From Cyanobium sp. (GTDB lineage Bacteria; Cyanobacteriota; Cyanobacteriia; PCC-6307; Cyanobiaceae): DNA of 64,000 bases. Location: positions 20,850-84,849 of the forward strand of contig BJHE01000005.1 of the NCBI GenBank assembly GCA_014191755.1. Direction: 5' to 3'. Under the pieces are notes generated by a model that searched no databases, had not been told where the DNA came from, and saw only the letters and a program-made list of their open reading frames with translations. How positions within the stretch are numbered: position 1 is the first letter of the stretch; every line of letters starts with the position of its first letter. Below are positions 40,901 through 50,339 of this stretch, piece after piece. The position numbers and the translations under genes were made by a program.

Positions 40901-41389
40901 TTCAAACGCGTCGAGCGCCAGCTGCAGCCGCGCCTCCTTTTCCGCCAGCGCCCGTGTGGGTAAAGGGTGGAGGACGGGGGGATCGGGCAGCGCATGCCGC
41001 AGAGGCAGAGGGGAGTGCGTCAGACCCTGGCTAGCGAGCTCATCGGTGGCGCTCAGCCATGGCGTGACCACGACCAGCAGATGGGGGTCATCCTCCAGAA
41101 CGCAAAGCTGGCCATCCATCAGCAGATTCCGGCGCCGGCAGCGCAGGCGAATCAGGTTGTGTTGTTGCTCGCTCAGGTTGGTAAGGGAGAGCAAACAGGT
41201 GGGACTGAGCAGCTCGAAGACATCCTGCAGTTGGTGACCGATCGTTTCCATGCGCCCGAGAAGCCGTTCAAGCGAAGCTCCAAGAGCCTCGATCCGCAAC
41301 TCAGCATCCAGGAGGATGTGGAAGGGAAACATGCGTGCAATCCCAGCTGCCGGAAGGTGCACCGTTCCGCTGCTGTTCGGATCACTCAT
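37925..41389 (-). CDS. Hybrid histidine kinase: HNOBA-like N-terminus, PAS, GAF, HisKA, HATPase, degenerate receiver, receiver, HPt
   Basis: FPFHILLDAELRIEALGASLERLLG...DGQLCVLEDDPHLLVVVTPWLSATDELASQGLTHSPLPLRHALPD; TFLATMSHEIRTPMNAIMGMSGLL; LSILVVEDIAVNRRLALQLLHQLGY; HPt IGTAAHALRSPSASLGALRLAAFCRDVE. Confidence 0.85.
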   Translation of the reverse strand: MSDPNSSGTVHLPAAGIARMFPFHILLDAELRIEALGASLERLLGRMETIGHQLQDVFELLSPTCLLSLTNLSEQQHNLIRLRCRRRNLLMDGQLCVLEDDPHLLVVVTPWLSATDELASQGLTHSPLPLRHALPDPPVLHPLPTRALAEKEARLQLALDAFEEGLWDWNLSNGHVERSERWFQLIGYAPEDLPGDGDLRDQLIHPEDLDRMHAGLQAHLQGETPFYACELRWRTREGAWRWMLDRGRVVERETTGRALRLVGTLQDINQRRRREDGLVQQLRRLTVVKEIGEMIRGSGPLEERIAATCPRIRDLLNAERIMLLRFDHSPTEPSVVATVVEDIPCGNAPRLHGQKLGEPGLSPSLVETLADGQVRKILKDPGPAEEEEPGLRFALLCEHQPFEAMVAPIVTGARAWGCLILHPWVGVKNWEEEDGELLGNLAAKFAIALTQAAILEKEIQEAQLLTWRNEVLLAAKQAAEQANEAKDTFLATMSHEIRTPMNAIMGMSGLLANTELDPIQKDYVNIIKTSTDSLLRIINDILDFSKIESGNLELEEEVFDLRVCIEEALDLMAPQALEKDLDLYYLFPRCLPTHVVGDRTRLQQILWNLLSNAVKFTPAGSVVVAVSGQPLPTSPGERETFVLDFEVRDSGIGIPADRLHLLFRPFSQTDSSMARRFGGTGLGLAICRSLCLRMEGDIGLTSQEGVGSTFTFQVRLGVDHASREDCCLPMAELRGYRALVMVADAGYGECIAQQLEGLGLAVVGSCDKGGPPGESEGGFSLVVIDDQLLAPDRREATGRRLRDAGAATTPSIMLAARGVRPEEVSALGLGDPVLVGKPVRQVQLAGAVVRQLLPEQAPRSPEAPVPPPPGVPPWSGEASRGATPVPLAQHLPLSILVVEDIAVNRRLALQLLHQLGYRGGDVAAGGQEALEALSQRPYDVVFMDIQMPGIDGFEATQRIRSLDGRQPWIIAMTAHARAKDRQACLSAGMDDFVSKPISLEALRQSLERYQTHQEPRAAVDAGPSAREGREAPPGEEPIDPAVWRELVDLVGSEGEAAVAELVDLYLEDAMQRVGAIVRALPTGDAAKIGTAAHALRSPSASLGALRLAAFCRDVEDALRDTAAPWPHESIDQLLQESGRVTEALRRRRPSGVLG

Positions 41390-41550
41390 AGGGGACAAAG
41401 TGCAGGGTCGGATGCCTGAGACGTCCGTCTCCGGTGAGATGAAGTAGGCCTGAGAGGCCCTGGGGATAGGCCTCCGGCCACTCTATGACGTGGACCCCAA
41501 AAACTGAACCAGCCCACATGAGAGTTTCCCTATCGGCCAGGAGATGCCCC

Positions 41551-41829
41551 ATGAAGCGCAAACGCCACAGCCCCGAGCAGATCATCCGCATGCTGCGCAG
41601 TGCTGAGCAGCTGCTCAATCAAGGCCAAAAAGTTGCCGATGTATGCCGAGCCCTGGAGGTTTCCGCTGCCACCTATCACCGCTGGCAGCAGCTATACGGG
41701 GGGATGAGAGCCACCGAGGCCAATCGCCTGAAGGAGCTGGAGCAGGAAAACTCTCGGCTCAAGCGTCTACTCGCCGATGCAGAACTCGACAAGGCCATGC
41801 TCAAGGAGCTTGCCGAGGGAAACTTCTGA
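41551..41829 (+). CDS. IS3-family transposase OrfA (HTH_Tnp)
   Basis: MKRKRHSPEQIIRMLRSAEQLLNQGQKVADVCRALEVSAATYHRWQQLYGGMRATEANRLKELEQENSRLKRLLADAELDKAMLKELAEGNF. Confidence 0.93.
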   Translation: MKRKRHSPEQIIRMLRSAEQLLNQGQKVADVCRALEVSAATYHRWQQLYGGMRATEANRLKELEQENSRLKRLLADAELDKAMLKELAEGNF

Positions 41830-42608
41830 GCCCGGAACGTCGCCGCAGAGCTGTCAACGTTCTGCTGGACCGATTCCGGGTTTCCCAACGCCGTGCATGC
41901 CGTTTAGCGGGTCAGAACCGCAATACCCAACGACGCCCCGTGCCGCTGGCAGACATCGAGGAGCAGAAGCTGCGCAGTCGCATCCGGGAGCTGGCCCGGA
42001 GTTATTTGCGCTGGGGCCGACGGCTGGTCTACAGGCGCCTGCGAGTGGAGGGCTGGGAGGTCAATCACAAGCGGGTGCAACGGATCTGGCGTGAGGAAGA
42101 GCTGCAGCGTCCCCTACCGCGCAAGCGGAAACGCGCTCGGCCATCGGACGGCTCCAGAACGCTGCTGAGAGCCGAGTACCCGCACCATATATGGGCGATT
42201 GATTTACAATTTGATCAGACAAGGGATGGCCTAAGACTAAACTTCCTGAACATTATCGATGAATACAGCCGCGTCTGCTTGGCGATTCGTGTTAGCAGGA
42301 CGTGCAAGGCGGTGGATGTGATTGCTGCCATTGAAGAACTCCTTGGGCAATATCCAGTCCCCACCCATCTACGGATGGACAACGGCCCTGAGTTCATTGC
42401 TCATGCATTGCAAGAGTGGTGCATGAGCAATAAATCGGGCACGGCATACATCCCCCCAGGCTCACCTTCGGAGAATCCATTTGTGGAGTCATTCAACGGC
42501 AGGTTCAGAGATAAATTCCTGAATATTGAGCTGTTCGCATCATTGGCTGAGGCCAAGCTGTTGGCAGAGCAGCACCGAATCGAGTACAACTTCTATAAAC
42601 CGCATTAG
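41826..42608 (+). pseudogene. IS3-family transposase OrfB (rve/DDE), apparently truncated at C-terminus
   Basis: HHIWAIDLQFDQTRDGLRLNFLNIIDEYSRVCLAIRV...LRMDNGPEFIAHAL...NPFVESFNGRFRDKFLNIELF...YNFYKPH*, followed in frame by ALQQWKAA*. Confidence 0.8.
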
Positions 42609-42971
42609 GCTCTCCAGCAATGGAAAGCAGCCTGATCACCCAAATAGCTCTCATAAGGACTGGAGCAACAAATGGGTATCGTCAACTAGATGTGCTGTCT
42701 CAGCAGGCTGGTCAGCGAAAAGGAGATCAGAGACCGCTACGGGTTGAGGGGCGTCCCACCAACCCCGGCCTCAGGCCCCATGCCTAGCCACCCCATGCCC
42801 GCCTGGCCCGGTGGGGCCGGGCTCCGGCTTCTGAACCAAGCTTCTGGAGCACGGCCCCGGCCTGCTGGCTGACACTCCAGGCCAGGGCGGTCCAAGGGCA
42901 CTGTCGGAACGACGCAGCGGCAGCCGCAGCCAGCGGCGGGCACTCCATCCGGCATACCGAGGAGCTCGACG

Positions 42972-44294
42972 TCAGAGCACCACCGGGGGTCGAGGCAAGG
43001 GCTTCTCCTGGAGCGCCATCCCCATGACAAGCATTCCTGGCCAATAGAGATAGACAAGAATCTCAAGGTTCTCGCCAAAAGTATACATAAACAGAATTAT
43101 GATCACTCCTAGTCCCGTTGAGCCGAGTCGATAGCTGGAACTTGCAGCCCGGCGCAACATATCAAGTAGCGTGACCAACATGGGAACAGCCAGAGCAACA
43201 AAGCCAACAAGTCCTTTCACGAAAAGAACCCCAGCCCAGGTGTGATGAGAGCCAATGGCCATGTACTCCACCAGATGTGGTCCACCCTCCACTACACCAT
43301 GCCCCCAAATCGGTGCTTCTGTCTCCCAGCGATGGAAAGCGATTCGCTTTAAGGCAAAGCGAACACGGGTAGAACCAGCCCTTGCCCCCTTGAATCCTTC
43401 CCAGTAATCGCTGACGGCGGTGAGAATCGAAGTGGCAAAGATACCGCCAAGATAGGATACAACTCCAAGAGTAATCAGCATCAACGGCTGTCGGAGCCTT
43501 GCAATGATCGCGGTGGTCAACGGAATCAGGATGATGCTGAGCTGGGCAAGACGGGACTTACACACAAAGCACATCAGAATGGATCCAATGATGCCAAGAA
43601 TCTTCCATTTACGATTTTTTTCCTGCAGGCAAATCATGAAGTTGATGTTGCCAACAAAACCCAGAGCCGGTCCCCAAGGGGCGAAGAGCCGCCACCGAAG
43701 ATCACCAGTGCTGCCATCAATCTCGTAGAGTGGAACATCAAAGAACTCATTCCCGGGACCGCCTATAGCTCTTAATGGCGAAACATAGAGAACTTCTGGC
43801 AGACCTAGATTAGGGGTAAGCAGCAGCAGTGGCATAATTAGGAGAGTATGAAAACCCACGATGCAGATTGCTCGCGTTGGGATACTGCTACGGATCGGCA
43901 GTGCTCCTGCCAATGGATAAAGTGCGAGAGCCGCCCATCCCTTGGCCCACCCGATTGAGGACTTGATGATAATCCCAGTACCAAGATTAAAATTTACATG
44001 CCCAGCAATCAAGGCAACTTGCATAATAATCATCCCAATGATCCATAGCCAGATCACAGGCGATATGGAAATCTCCTCGTTCTCTTCTGGGTGATCCATG
44101 CGGGCGAGGATCTTGATGAGCAAGCAAACCAGTAGCAGCCAGCAGAGAACAGATCCAACCACATACAGGCCGCCAATGATCCAAATTGGATAGGTAAGAA
44201 TAATGGACCACCAGACTAAGCGCTCAGGCACATTCTGGGGCTGAAGATTGTCTTCAGAGTCAAAAACCTTCGAAAGAAGTGATTTCAGTCCCAA
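42972..44294 (-). CDS. Wzy/O-antigen ligase-like polytopic polysaccharide polymerase
   Basis: 440 aa multi-TM protein with a loop IWGHGVVEGGPHLVEYMAIGSHHTWAGVLFVKGLVGFVALAVPML typical of Wzy_C proteins; adjacent to Wzz- and Wza-like genes. Confidence 0.75.
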   Translation of the reverse strand: MGLKSLLSKVFDSEDNLQPQNVPERLVWWSIILTYPIWIIGGLYVVGSVLCWLLLVCLLIKILARMDHPEENEEISISPVIWLWIIGMIIMQVALIAGHVNFNLGTGIIIKSSIGWAKGWAALALYPLAGALPIRSSIPTRAICIVGFHTLLIMPLLLLTPNLGLPEVLYVSPLRAIGGPGNEFFDVPLYEIDGSTGDLRWRLFAPWGPALGFVGNINFMICLQEKNRKWKILGIIGSILMCFVCKSRLAQLSIILIPLTTAIIARLRQPLMLITLGVVSYLGGIFATSILTAVSDYWEGFKGARAGSTRVRFALKRIAFHRWETEAPIWGHGVVEGGPHLVEYMAIGSHHTWAGVLFVKGLVGFVALAVPMLVTLLDMLRRAASSSYRLGSTGLGVIIILFMYTFGENLEILVYLYWPGMLVMGMALQEKPLPRPPVVL

Positions 44295-44307
44295 GGCAGT
44301 CTCCCGA

Positions 44308-45819
44308 CTAAGTAGAAATCCATTTTGAGACCCGCTTGATCCAGGGCTTACGAATCCACAGGATCCAGAAACCTGCTGTCGTCAGGATGGAACCGATTGC
44401 CGAGCCAGCAAGAACCAACGTTCGCTTTGGCGAAGTAGCTTTTTCAGGAAGGCTAGGCTCAACAGCAACCTGGATCAGCGGAAAAGCAGCAAAGATATTC
44501 GCTTGACCAAGATCTAGCTTGGCTAATGTGGATGCAAAGACTGCCTCAGCTATCTGTTCATTTCGCTTCAGGTTTTCCAAGGTAGACTGCCTCTGTGTCA
44601 TCCATTTGAGCCGATCCTCCAGGGAACTGATCTGTTGATCAAGCTTGCCAACCTGAGATGCTGCACCTGATGCTTCTGATTGGTAGTTAACCAGGTTTTG
44701 AAAGAGAGAATCTCGCCCCGAACTATTCCCTGTCAGAGCAAGACGTATCAGGGTACTGGCAGATGCAGGACGTCCAAGTAATGCCATCGCCCGTTGGTTC
44801 ATCGCTTGCTTGGCAGCCTCTTGCCGCTTGATCTCTTTAAGGATTCGGGGATTGTTGCGGCCAAACTTTGAGAGCTGAACGTCTAGGACTGCGGTAGCTT
44901 CGCTATAGTCTTTTAAGGTCTGCTGAAAAATCTGATCGACTTGCAGCTTAAAGGCATCAGCAGCCTCGGATGGAGAAAGACCTAGGCTGCGGCTCAATTT
45001 CTGCAGTCGACTCTCAGCCTGTGCTTGCTGAGCTGCAAGCTCAGCCCGCTGCTTGCGAAGTTGTTCAATATTCGAAGACAGTGATTCAACCTGTTCTATA
45101 GAAGTAAGTCCAGATTTCTGCTTATATGCAGAAACTTTTTTCTGTGCGTCCTCAAGCTTCCTCTGCGTTTCAAGCAGAATCTGCTGTGCTGGATCTTGCC
45201 GTTGCTCAATCTCACTGACACGCAGCTCATTTAGGCGCTCCACCATAGCGTCATACAATGCATGGGCCCGCTTCCTTGCATCCTCAGGCGAAGGTCCAGT
45301 GACATCGATTTGCATCAGTGTTGTATTATCAATATTCTTGATGCGGGGCTTTGCAAACATTTCCTTAGGAATCCTTGCTAGCTTAGCGGCACGAGCCAGA
45401 ACCTGCTCACTTCTGAAGATGTATTCGTAGTTAGCGCGCGGATCAAAAGTCGCCAAGCCAAGGGATTCATTTGTTGCCGTGGCTTCACCAACACCGGGTA
45501 AGCTCAGATTTACAGCATTAGCACTTCCAGGCAGAACCAAGGCCCAAGAACTGGTATAGACGGGCTTAGCAAGCAGAAGGTATAGAATACTGGAACCCCA
45601 TATCAGACCGTTGGTGCATGTGCTTACAAAGAGATAACGGCTCCAGCGAAGTTTATCGGTTCGACTCAGTCGTTGCCACCATCCTTTTGGATCGGGAACC
45701 TTGAGACCTGGAATATTTCGTGCCTGCTCAGTGAATAAACGAGCCGTCTTCAACAAGGGCTCAGGCACAGCCGGCATTCGAGGCCTTATTCGTTTAATAA
45801 ACTGTTCTGGTTTTGTCAC
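44308..45819 (-). CDS. Wzz/KpsE-like polysaccharide co-polymerase/export protein, no tyrosine-kinase domain
   Basis: Two terminal TM segments with long coiled-coil (ETQRKLEDAQKKVSAYKQKSGLTSIEQVESLSSNIEQLRKQRAELAAQQAQAESRL); C-terminal SLPEKATSPKRTLVLAGSAIGSILTTAGFWILWIRKPW. Confidence 0.8.
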   Translation of the reverse strand: MTKPEQFIKRIRPRMPAVPEPLLKTARLFTEQARNIPGLKVPDPKGWWQRLSRTDKLRWSRYLFVSTCTNGLIWGSSILYLLLAKPVYTSSWALVLPGSANAVNLSLPGVGEATATNESLGLATFDPRANYEYIFRSEQVLARAAKLARIPKEMFAKPRIKNIDNTTLMQIDVTGPSPEDARKRAHALYDAMVERLNELRVSEIEQRQDPAQQILLETQRKLEDAQKKVSAYKQKSGLTSIEQVESLSSNIEQLRKQRAELAAQQAQAESRLQKLSRSLGLSPSEAADAFKLQVDQIFQQTLKDYSEATAVLDVQLSKFGRNNPRILKEIKRQEAAKQAMNQRAMALLGRPASASTLIRLALTGNSSGRDSLFQNLVNYQSEASGAASQVGKLDQQISSLEDRLKWMTQRQSTLENLKRNEQIAEAVFASTLAKLDLGQANIFAAFPLIQVAVEPSLPEKATSPKRTLVLAGSAIGSILTTAGFWILWIRKPWIKRVSKWIST

Positions 45820-45825
45820 TAGAGC

Positions 45826-46896
45826 TTATGGAACAAACCGATTGTAGATCAAAATGCTCGGAGCCAGGAATTGAGTGATAATGCCCAAAACGGACTGGAA
45901 GCTTGTTACACTAGAATCATAACAAGCAAACCCATCATCGGCCATAAGATAAGGGTTGTTGGCGCTATTGGTGGAATTGCGGAGTGCTTGTTCAACTCCC
46001 CGATCAAAAACAGTGGTCTTCCCGGTGGCTGTTTGGGTTCTCACTAAAACGGCTCGGCGTCGTGCGTTGGTAATCATCGTTCCACCAGCACAGTTGGCCG
46101 AGACAACTGCATGAGAGAACCGGGAACCATAAGGAAACTTCTGGGCTTCAGTGCCGATCACGCGACCTGGAACTGTAAGATTAGAGATATTAATCATTAT
46201 CTCCGATGGCGTGATATTCGAAGGGCGGACTAAAAGTGGATTCACGGTGCCAGTGTCGGGAATAGTCACCTGGTCGCCTGCAATCAGTGGAATGTCGTTA
46301 AATGGTTGTCCGGTGAAGACACCGGTCAAATCAACGACTCGCTTGCGTGATCCGCGTTTTAGTTCCACAGCTGTGACATCTGCTGTGGGCGTGATGCCGC
46401 CGGCAAGTTTCAGTGCCGTAGTCAGCATCCGATTCAGCGGAGCATGCCCAGAAAGTTGAACGGGTGTCTGTAGTTGCTCGGCGTCACTCAGTTCACTAAT
46501 CAAAACTCGGCCGGGCTGAAAGATGGATCCTGAAACGAAAACGGGAATAGGTGCCCACTGGATGACACTTAAACTTACCCTGAGAAAAGATGGTTGAAAA
46601 AAGCCTTGCTTTACGAGGGCTTGGTAGACACGCTGCTGCAGCTCTTCAGGCTCAAGGCCAACAGCGTAAATTCGCTTAGCAATGGGAAGCTCAAGCTCTC
46701 CGTTGAAATTGATGTCAAAAATGCCGCTAAACTCTTCCCCTTCTGGAATTGTAATCTTAACCCGATCCCCTGGCGATATCGGCAAAGCAATACATGCTCC
46801 GGCAGTGCCTAGCAAGCTGGCTATTCCTGCAAGGCATAACAGGAATTTCGACATGTGTATCGATCTGAGTGTTGCTTTGAGAGCTAATCTCATCAA
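45826..46896 (-). CDS. Polysaccharide export outer-membrane protein (Wza-like, SLBB domains)
   Basis: ISPGDRVKITIPEGEEFSGIFDINFNGELELPIAKRIYAVGLEPEELQQRVYQALVKQGFF; VFVSGSIFQPGRV. Confidence 0.85.
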   Translation of the reverse strand: MMRLALKATLRSIHMSKFLLCLAGIASLLGTAGACIALPISPGDRVKITIPEGEEFSGIFDINFNGELELPIAKRIYAVGLEPEELQQRVYQALVKQGFFQPSFLRVSLSVIQWAPIPVFVSGSIFQPGRVLISELSDAEQLQTPVQLSGHAPLNRMLTTALKLAGGITPTADVTAVELKRGSRKRVVDLTGVFTGQPFNDIPLIAGDQVTIPDTGTVNPLLVRPSNITPSEIMINISNLTVPGRVIGTEAQKFPYGSRFSHAVVSANCAGGTMITNARRRAVLVRTQTATGKTTVFDRGVEQALRNSTNSANNPYLMADDGFACYDSSVTSFQSVLGIITQFLAPSILIYNRFVP

Positions 46897-47423
46897 TCAT
46901 AGCGCATCTGATGTCTGCGGGCGCAACCACCATGCTTGCAGGGCACTGGCCTTGAAGTCCCGCTCCATCGGGCCATGGTCAGCCATGGTCGGAACAACCT
47001 GAGCAGGCTGTAGGTGGTGACCATCACTGACCACTCGTCATTCGCCTGTTCGGCCGTGATGCTCAGTTCTCGCACCATCCGCCTCTGCGGTCCAGATGCT
47101 GGCATGGGGTCACCCGTGAAGGCCTCGACCACTGCCCGTTCCTGGAGAACTGGGGTCCTGATCGATCCGCGACACGCATACAGAGGTTTTGTTGCTGCGC
47201 AAGACCTGCGAGAGACAAACTGCTTGATTGTGATGTTCAACGTCTGCTCGAGCCAGACCTGGCTTTCGAATGTGGCATGCAGCCGGCAATACGACTGGCG
47301 CCTCAACCCCCTGGCAAAATGAGAGGAGATTTTATTTACTCAAGCAACGTTTCCAGAATCATGGCAGGCTGGCGTTTAAAGTGAACTGTCGGCTCACTGA
47401 ACATCCCTCGTTTACGAAGGTTT

Positions 47424-48518
47424 ATGGTCCAAATCGGCTTGATGAACGCTTACAGCACTCTCAACCTTGGGGATGCTGCGATATATAGCGCATTTCGAAA
47501 GCTCTTGCCACAGGTTGATCTGGTTGCCTGCGTGCGAGACAAGCATCCAGATCCAACACTAGGAATTGACTTCCGATCTCAACGCCCCAGTGACTGCCAA
47601 GCATACATCAGCGTCGGCGGAGACATCTTTAACAACTCACGGGAGTGGCTCGTTACAAAAGCTTTTCTGCAGAATCTGGCTGAACTGCGTAGGAACCCTC
47701 GCCACACCATTCTCTTCGGACAATCAATACCTCGATCTTGCCACGGCCTCAGCTTCCTCCTTCTAAGCCAATGTCTTCTGAGGCTGCCTGCTGTCTGCGT
47801 AAGAGATTCAGAGAGCCATCAGCGTTTAAGCCAGGCTGGTGTTGAAGCGCGGCTCTCCTACGATACTGCTTTTGTTTTAGAGTCTTCAGTTCCAGCAATA
47901 CAGAAAGCCCATGCCATTCTTAGCCAGAAAGGTATCGATCAGGCGAAAGCAGCAGTCCTTTCTGTCCGTGGCTTTGATAGCATGTACAGCCATAGTAATG
48001 ACAAGTTTGTCGAGAGAATGTCACATCTCTGTCTAAGCCTACAGCACAACGGTTATCAGCCACTCATTCTGATCCAGTCTCGTGCCTACGGAGCGGATAA
48101 CGACCTTGATGTTGCCAAGACAATCCAGAGCGCTGCTCCGGGAACAGAAATTTTTGATCCATTTCTGGAGGACCGAAGTGTCCCAAGTTGGCAGCTTGCT
48201 ATGGCACTTTTTACTCTAGTAGATCTCGTTATAGCCGTTCGATTTCATACAGCTGTCCTGTCACTGGCTGCTGGCCGTGTGCCTTTCCAACTCCACTACT
48301 CAAACAAGGGCCGCGACCTCTGTAAACGGCTTGAACTTCCTGGATGTGACTTGAGCCAATTCAACCCTATCTCTGATCTGTCTGCAATAATGGCAACGTC
48401 TGGGCGCACGTTCAATCCATCACCGATCCGGGAGCAAGTCTCACGTGATTTTAGGTGGTGCCTTGATCAGCTTCCTGGAAGGTTGATGGGGGATACGATT
48501 GCAGGTGGCAAGGCGTGA
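47424..48518 (+). CDS. Polysaccharide pyruvyl transferase family protein
   Basis: LMNAYSTLNLGDAAIYSAFRKLLPQVDLV, AYISVGGDIFNNSREW, ILFGQSIPRS, VCVRDSESHQRLSQAGVEARLSYDTAFVLE. Confidence 0.82.
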   Translation: MVQIGLMNAYSTLNLGDAAIYSAFRKLLPQVDLVACVRDKHPDPTLGIDFRSQRPSDCQAYISVGGDIFNNSREWLVTKAFLQNLAELRRNPRHTILFGQSIPRSCHGLSFLLLSQCLLRLPAVCVRDSESHQRLSQAGVEARLSYDTAFVLESSVPAIQKAHAILSQKGIDQAKAAVLSVRGFDSMYSHSNDKFVERMSHLCLSLQHNGYQPLILIQSRAYGADNDLDVAKTIQSAAPGTEIFDPFLEDRSVPSWQLAMALFTLVDLVIAVRFHTAVLSLAAGRVPFQLHYSNKGRDLCKRLELPGCDLSQFNPISDLSAIMATSGRTFNPSPIREQVSRDFRWCLDQLPGRLMGDTIAGGKA

Positions 48519-49073
48519 GGCTTCCACAGCTGCCTCAAATCTTCGGCGAAAGGTGGCTCTTTTGCGTTGATGACCTGAAGGTAGTAGCTTTGTGGTGCAA
48601 GCAGCTCGGGTGGATTTGCTTCTGCATGGGGAAGCCGGCATCTGGTTTTCAGGATCCATGCTTGTATGCACAATCAGAGATTCCTGGGTTTACATGCTCG
48701 CTTAAGAGCTCTGCATCTAACCATTCAGGCTGCGGATTGGCCCAGATCGCACCAATCGCTGCTTGCAGGATCATGGATTCGCACTAGCCTTCTGATGATC
48801 ATGTCATGCCCGTACCACTACGATTGCCAATGGTTGCACAGCAGAAATCGAGATCTGTCTTCATGGGATGGCTGAAGCAACGATGAGACTTTCCTGGGTC
48901 ATGCAGAGCTGCGTGCGGGCATCGATGGCATCTCTGACCGGCATGATGAAAAGAGATCAGCCGCAGCTGCAGAGTGGTGGAGATTTCCATTGGTCTTCAT
49001 TTCTCTACATGAGAGCGATACACCCTCTTCATGTTCACCAACTGCGTCCATCCCGTCGCTCAGGAGATTCTTG

Positions 49074-50339
49074 ATGGGTTTTCTCAGCAATCTGATTCCC
49101 AAAGACCGCTTCATCCGCAACATGGGATGGATGGGAGCGGGCGAATTGGGCATTCGTGTCTCCCGCCTATTGGCTACTGTCATTCTGGCGAGGCTCCTGA
49201 GCCCGAAAGACTATGGACTGGCGGCCATTGTCTTGATGACCAATGAGTTCGTTCGGGTGTTTACACGCAATGGTATTGGTGACAAGATTGTTCAGGCTGA
49301 TGCCGAGGAACTCAGCGAGGTATGCCAGACAGCATGGAGCCTGAATTGGGTCATCGGGGCCAGCCTTTGCCTGATTCAGATTGCTGCTTCCTTCGTGATC
49401 GGCAGAATTTATAATGATTCCAGCTTGATTCTGCCCATCATATTGGTGAGTTTCAGCTATCTGATCTACCCGTTTGCGATGGTCCAGACAGCATTGATCC
49501 GTCGTGAGAATAGACTCAAAATCTTTAGTCTCACCTATCTTGTCTCAGTTGTTAGCGATAATCTGTTAACTGGTGCGCTGGCTCTGCTGGGCTGGGGGAT
49601 GTGGGCGATTGTGCTGCCAAAGCTTCTGGTGGCTCCAGTCTGGGTCGCCATGATGCTGAAGTTCGAAGCATGGCGCCCAGCCCGTAGGTTCACATTGAAG
49701 CGCTGGTCTAACGTCATGAGCTTTGGAAGTCGCATCCTTGGTGTGGAGTTGCTCAATACCTTTCGCGAAAGTGTGGACTACCTTCTGATTGGACGCATGA
49801 TCGGCCTGAAGGCGCTTGGAGTCTATTATTTTGCCTTTAATGCTGGGCTCGGCCTTAGCATCAGTGTGATTAGTGCTCTTTCTATCTCTCTCTATTCAGA
49901 TTTCTGTGATGTTCGAACTGTGCCGCAACTGTTGAGGCAGAGATTCAATAAAAACCTTTTCACAATTGCCAAAGTGATGGTGCCATTGGTCTTTCTTCAG
50001 TGCAGCCTGGCACCCTTTTATGTTCCTATTATCTTCGGACCCAAGTGGGTCGATGAAGGCGCATTACCAATACTCATTCTGATCTGTATGTCGGCTTTGT
50101 CGCGTCCCTTTGCCGTTGCGTCATCTATGCTCTTCCGTGCAGTTGGGCTGCCGCAGGTTGATCTGAATTGGAATATCGGCTTTACCATTGCATTAACTAT
50201 TGCCATCTTGGTTGGCACTCACTGGGGTATCCTTGGCGTTGCAATCGCCGTAGTTGCGACTCATCTAACGCTCCAGCCAATCTATGTTCTGATGGCCAAA
50301 GGTTTTCTCAATCGGCGGGGACATGAGCTGCCGGCTTGA
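49074..50339 (+). CDS. Oligosaccharide flippase (Wzx-like, MVF superfamily)
   Basis: DRFIRNMGWMGAGELGIRVSRLLATVILARLLSPKDYGLAAIVLMTNEFVRVFTRNGIGDKIVQ; about 12-14 TM. ATG 49074. Confidence 0.85.
   Translation: MGFLSNLIPKDRFIRNMGWMGAGELGIRVSRLLATVILARLLSPKDYGLAAIVLMTNEFVRVFTRNGIGDKIVQADAEELSEVCQTAWSLNWVIGASLCLIQIAASFVIGRIYNDSSLILPIILVSFSYLIYPFAMVQTALIRRENRLKIFSLTYLVSVVSDNLLTGALALLGWGMWAIVLPKLLVAPVWVAMMLKFEAWRPARRFTLKRWSNVMSFGSRILGVELLNTFRESVDYLLIGRMIGLKALGVYYFAFNAGLGLSISVISALSISLYSDFCDVRTVPQLLRQRFNKNLFTIAKVMVPLVFLQCSLAPFYVPIIFGPKWVDEGALPILILICMSALSRPFAVASSMLFRAVGLPQVDLNWNIGFTIALTIAILVGTHWGILGVAIAVVATHLTLQPIYVLMAKGFLNRRGHELPA

Larger units (their letters stand above)
41486..42684 (+). mobile_element. 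IS3-family insertion sequence (orfA + orfB) with imperfect terminal inverted repeats
   Basis: Left end TGACGTGGACCCCAAAAACTGAACCAGCCCACATGAGAG; right end CTCTCATAAGGACTGGAGCAACAAATGGGTATCGTCA is its degraded reverse complement. Confidence 0.8.
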
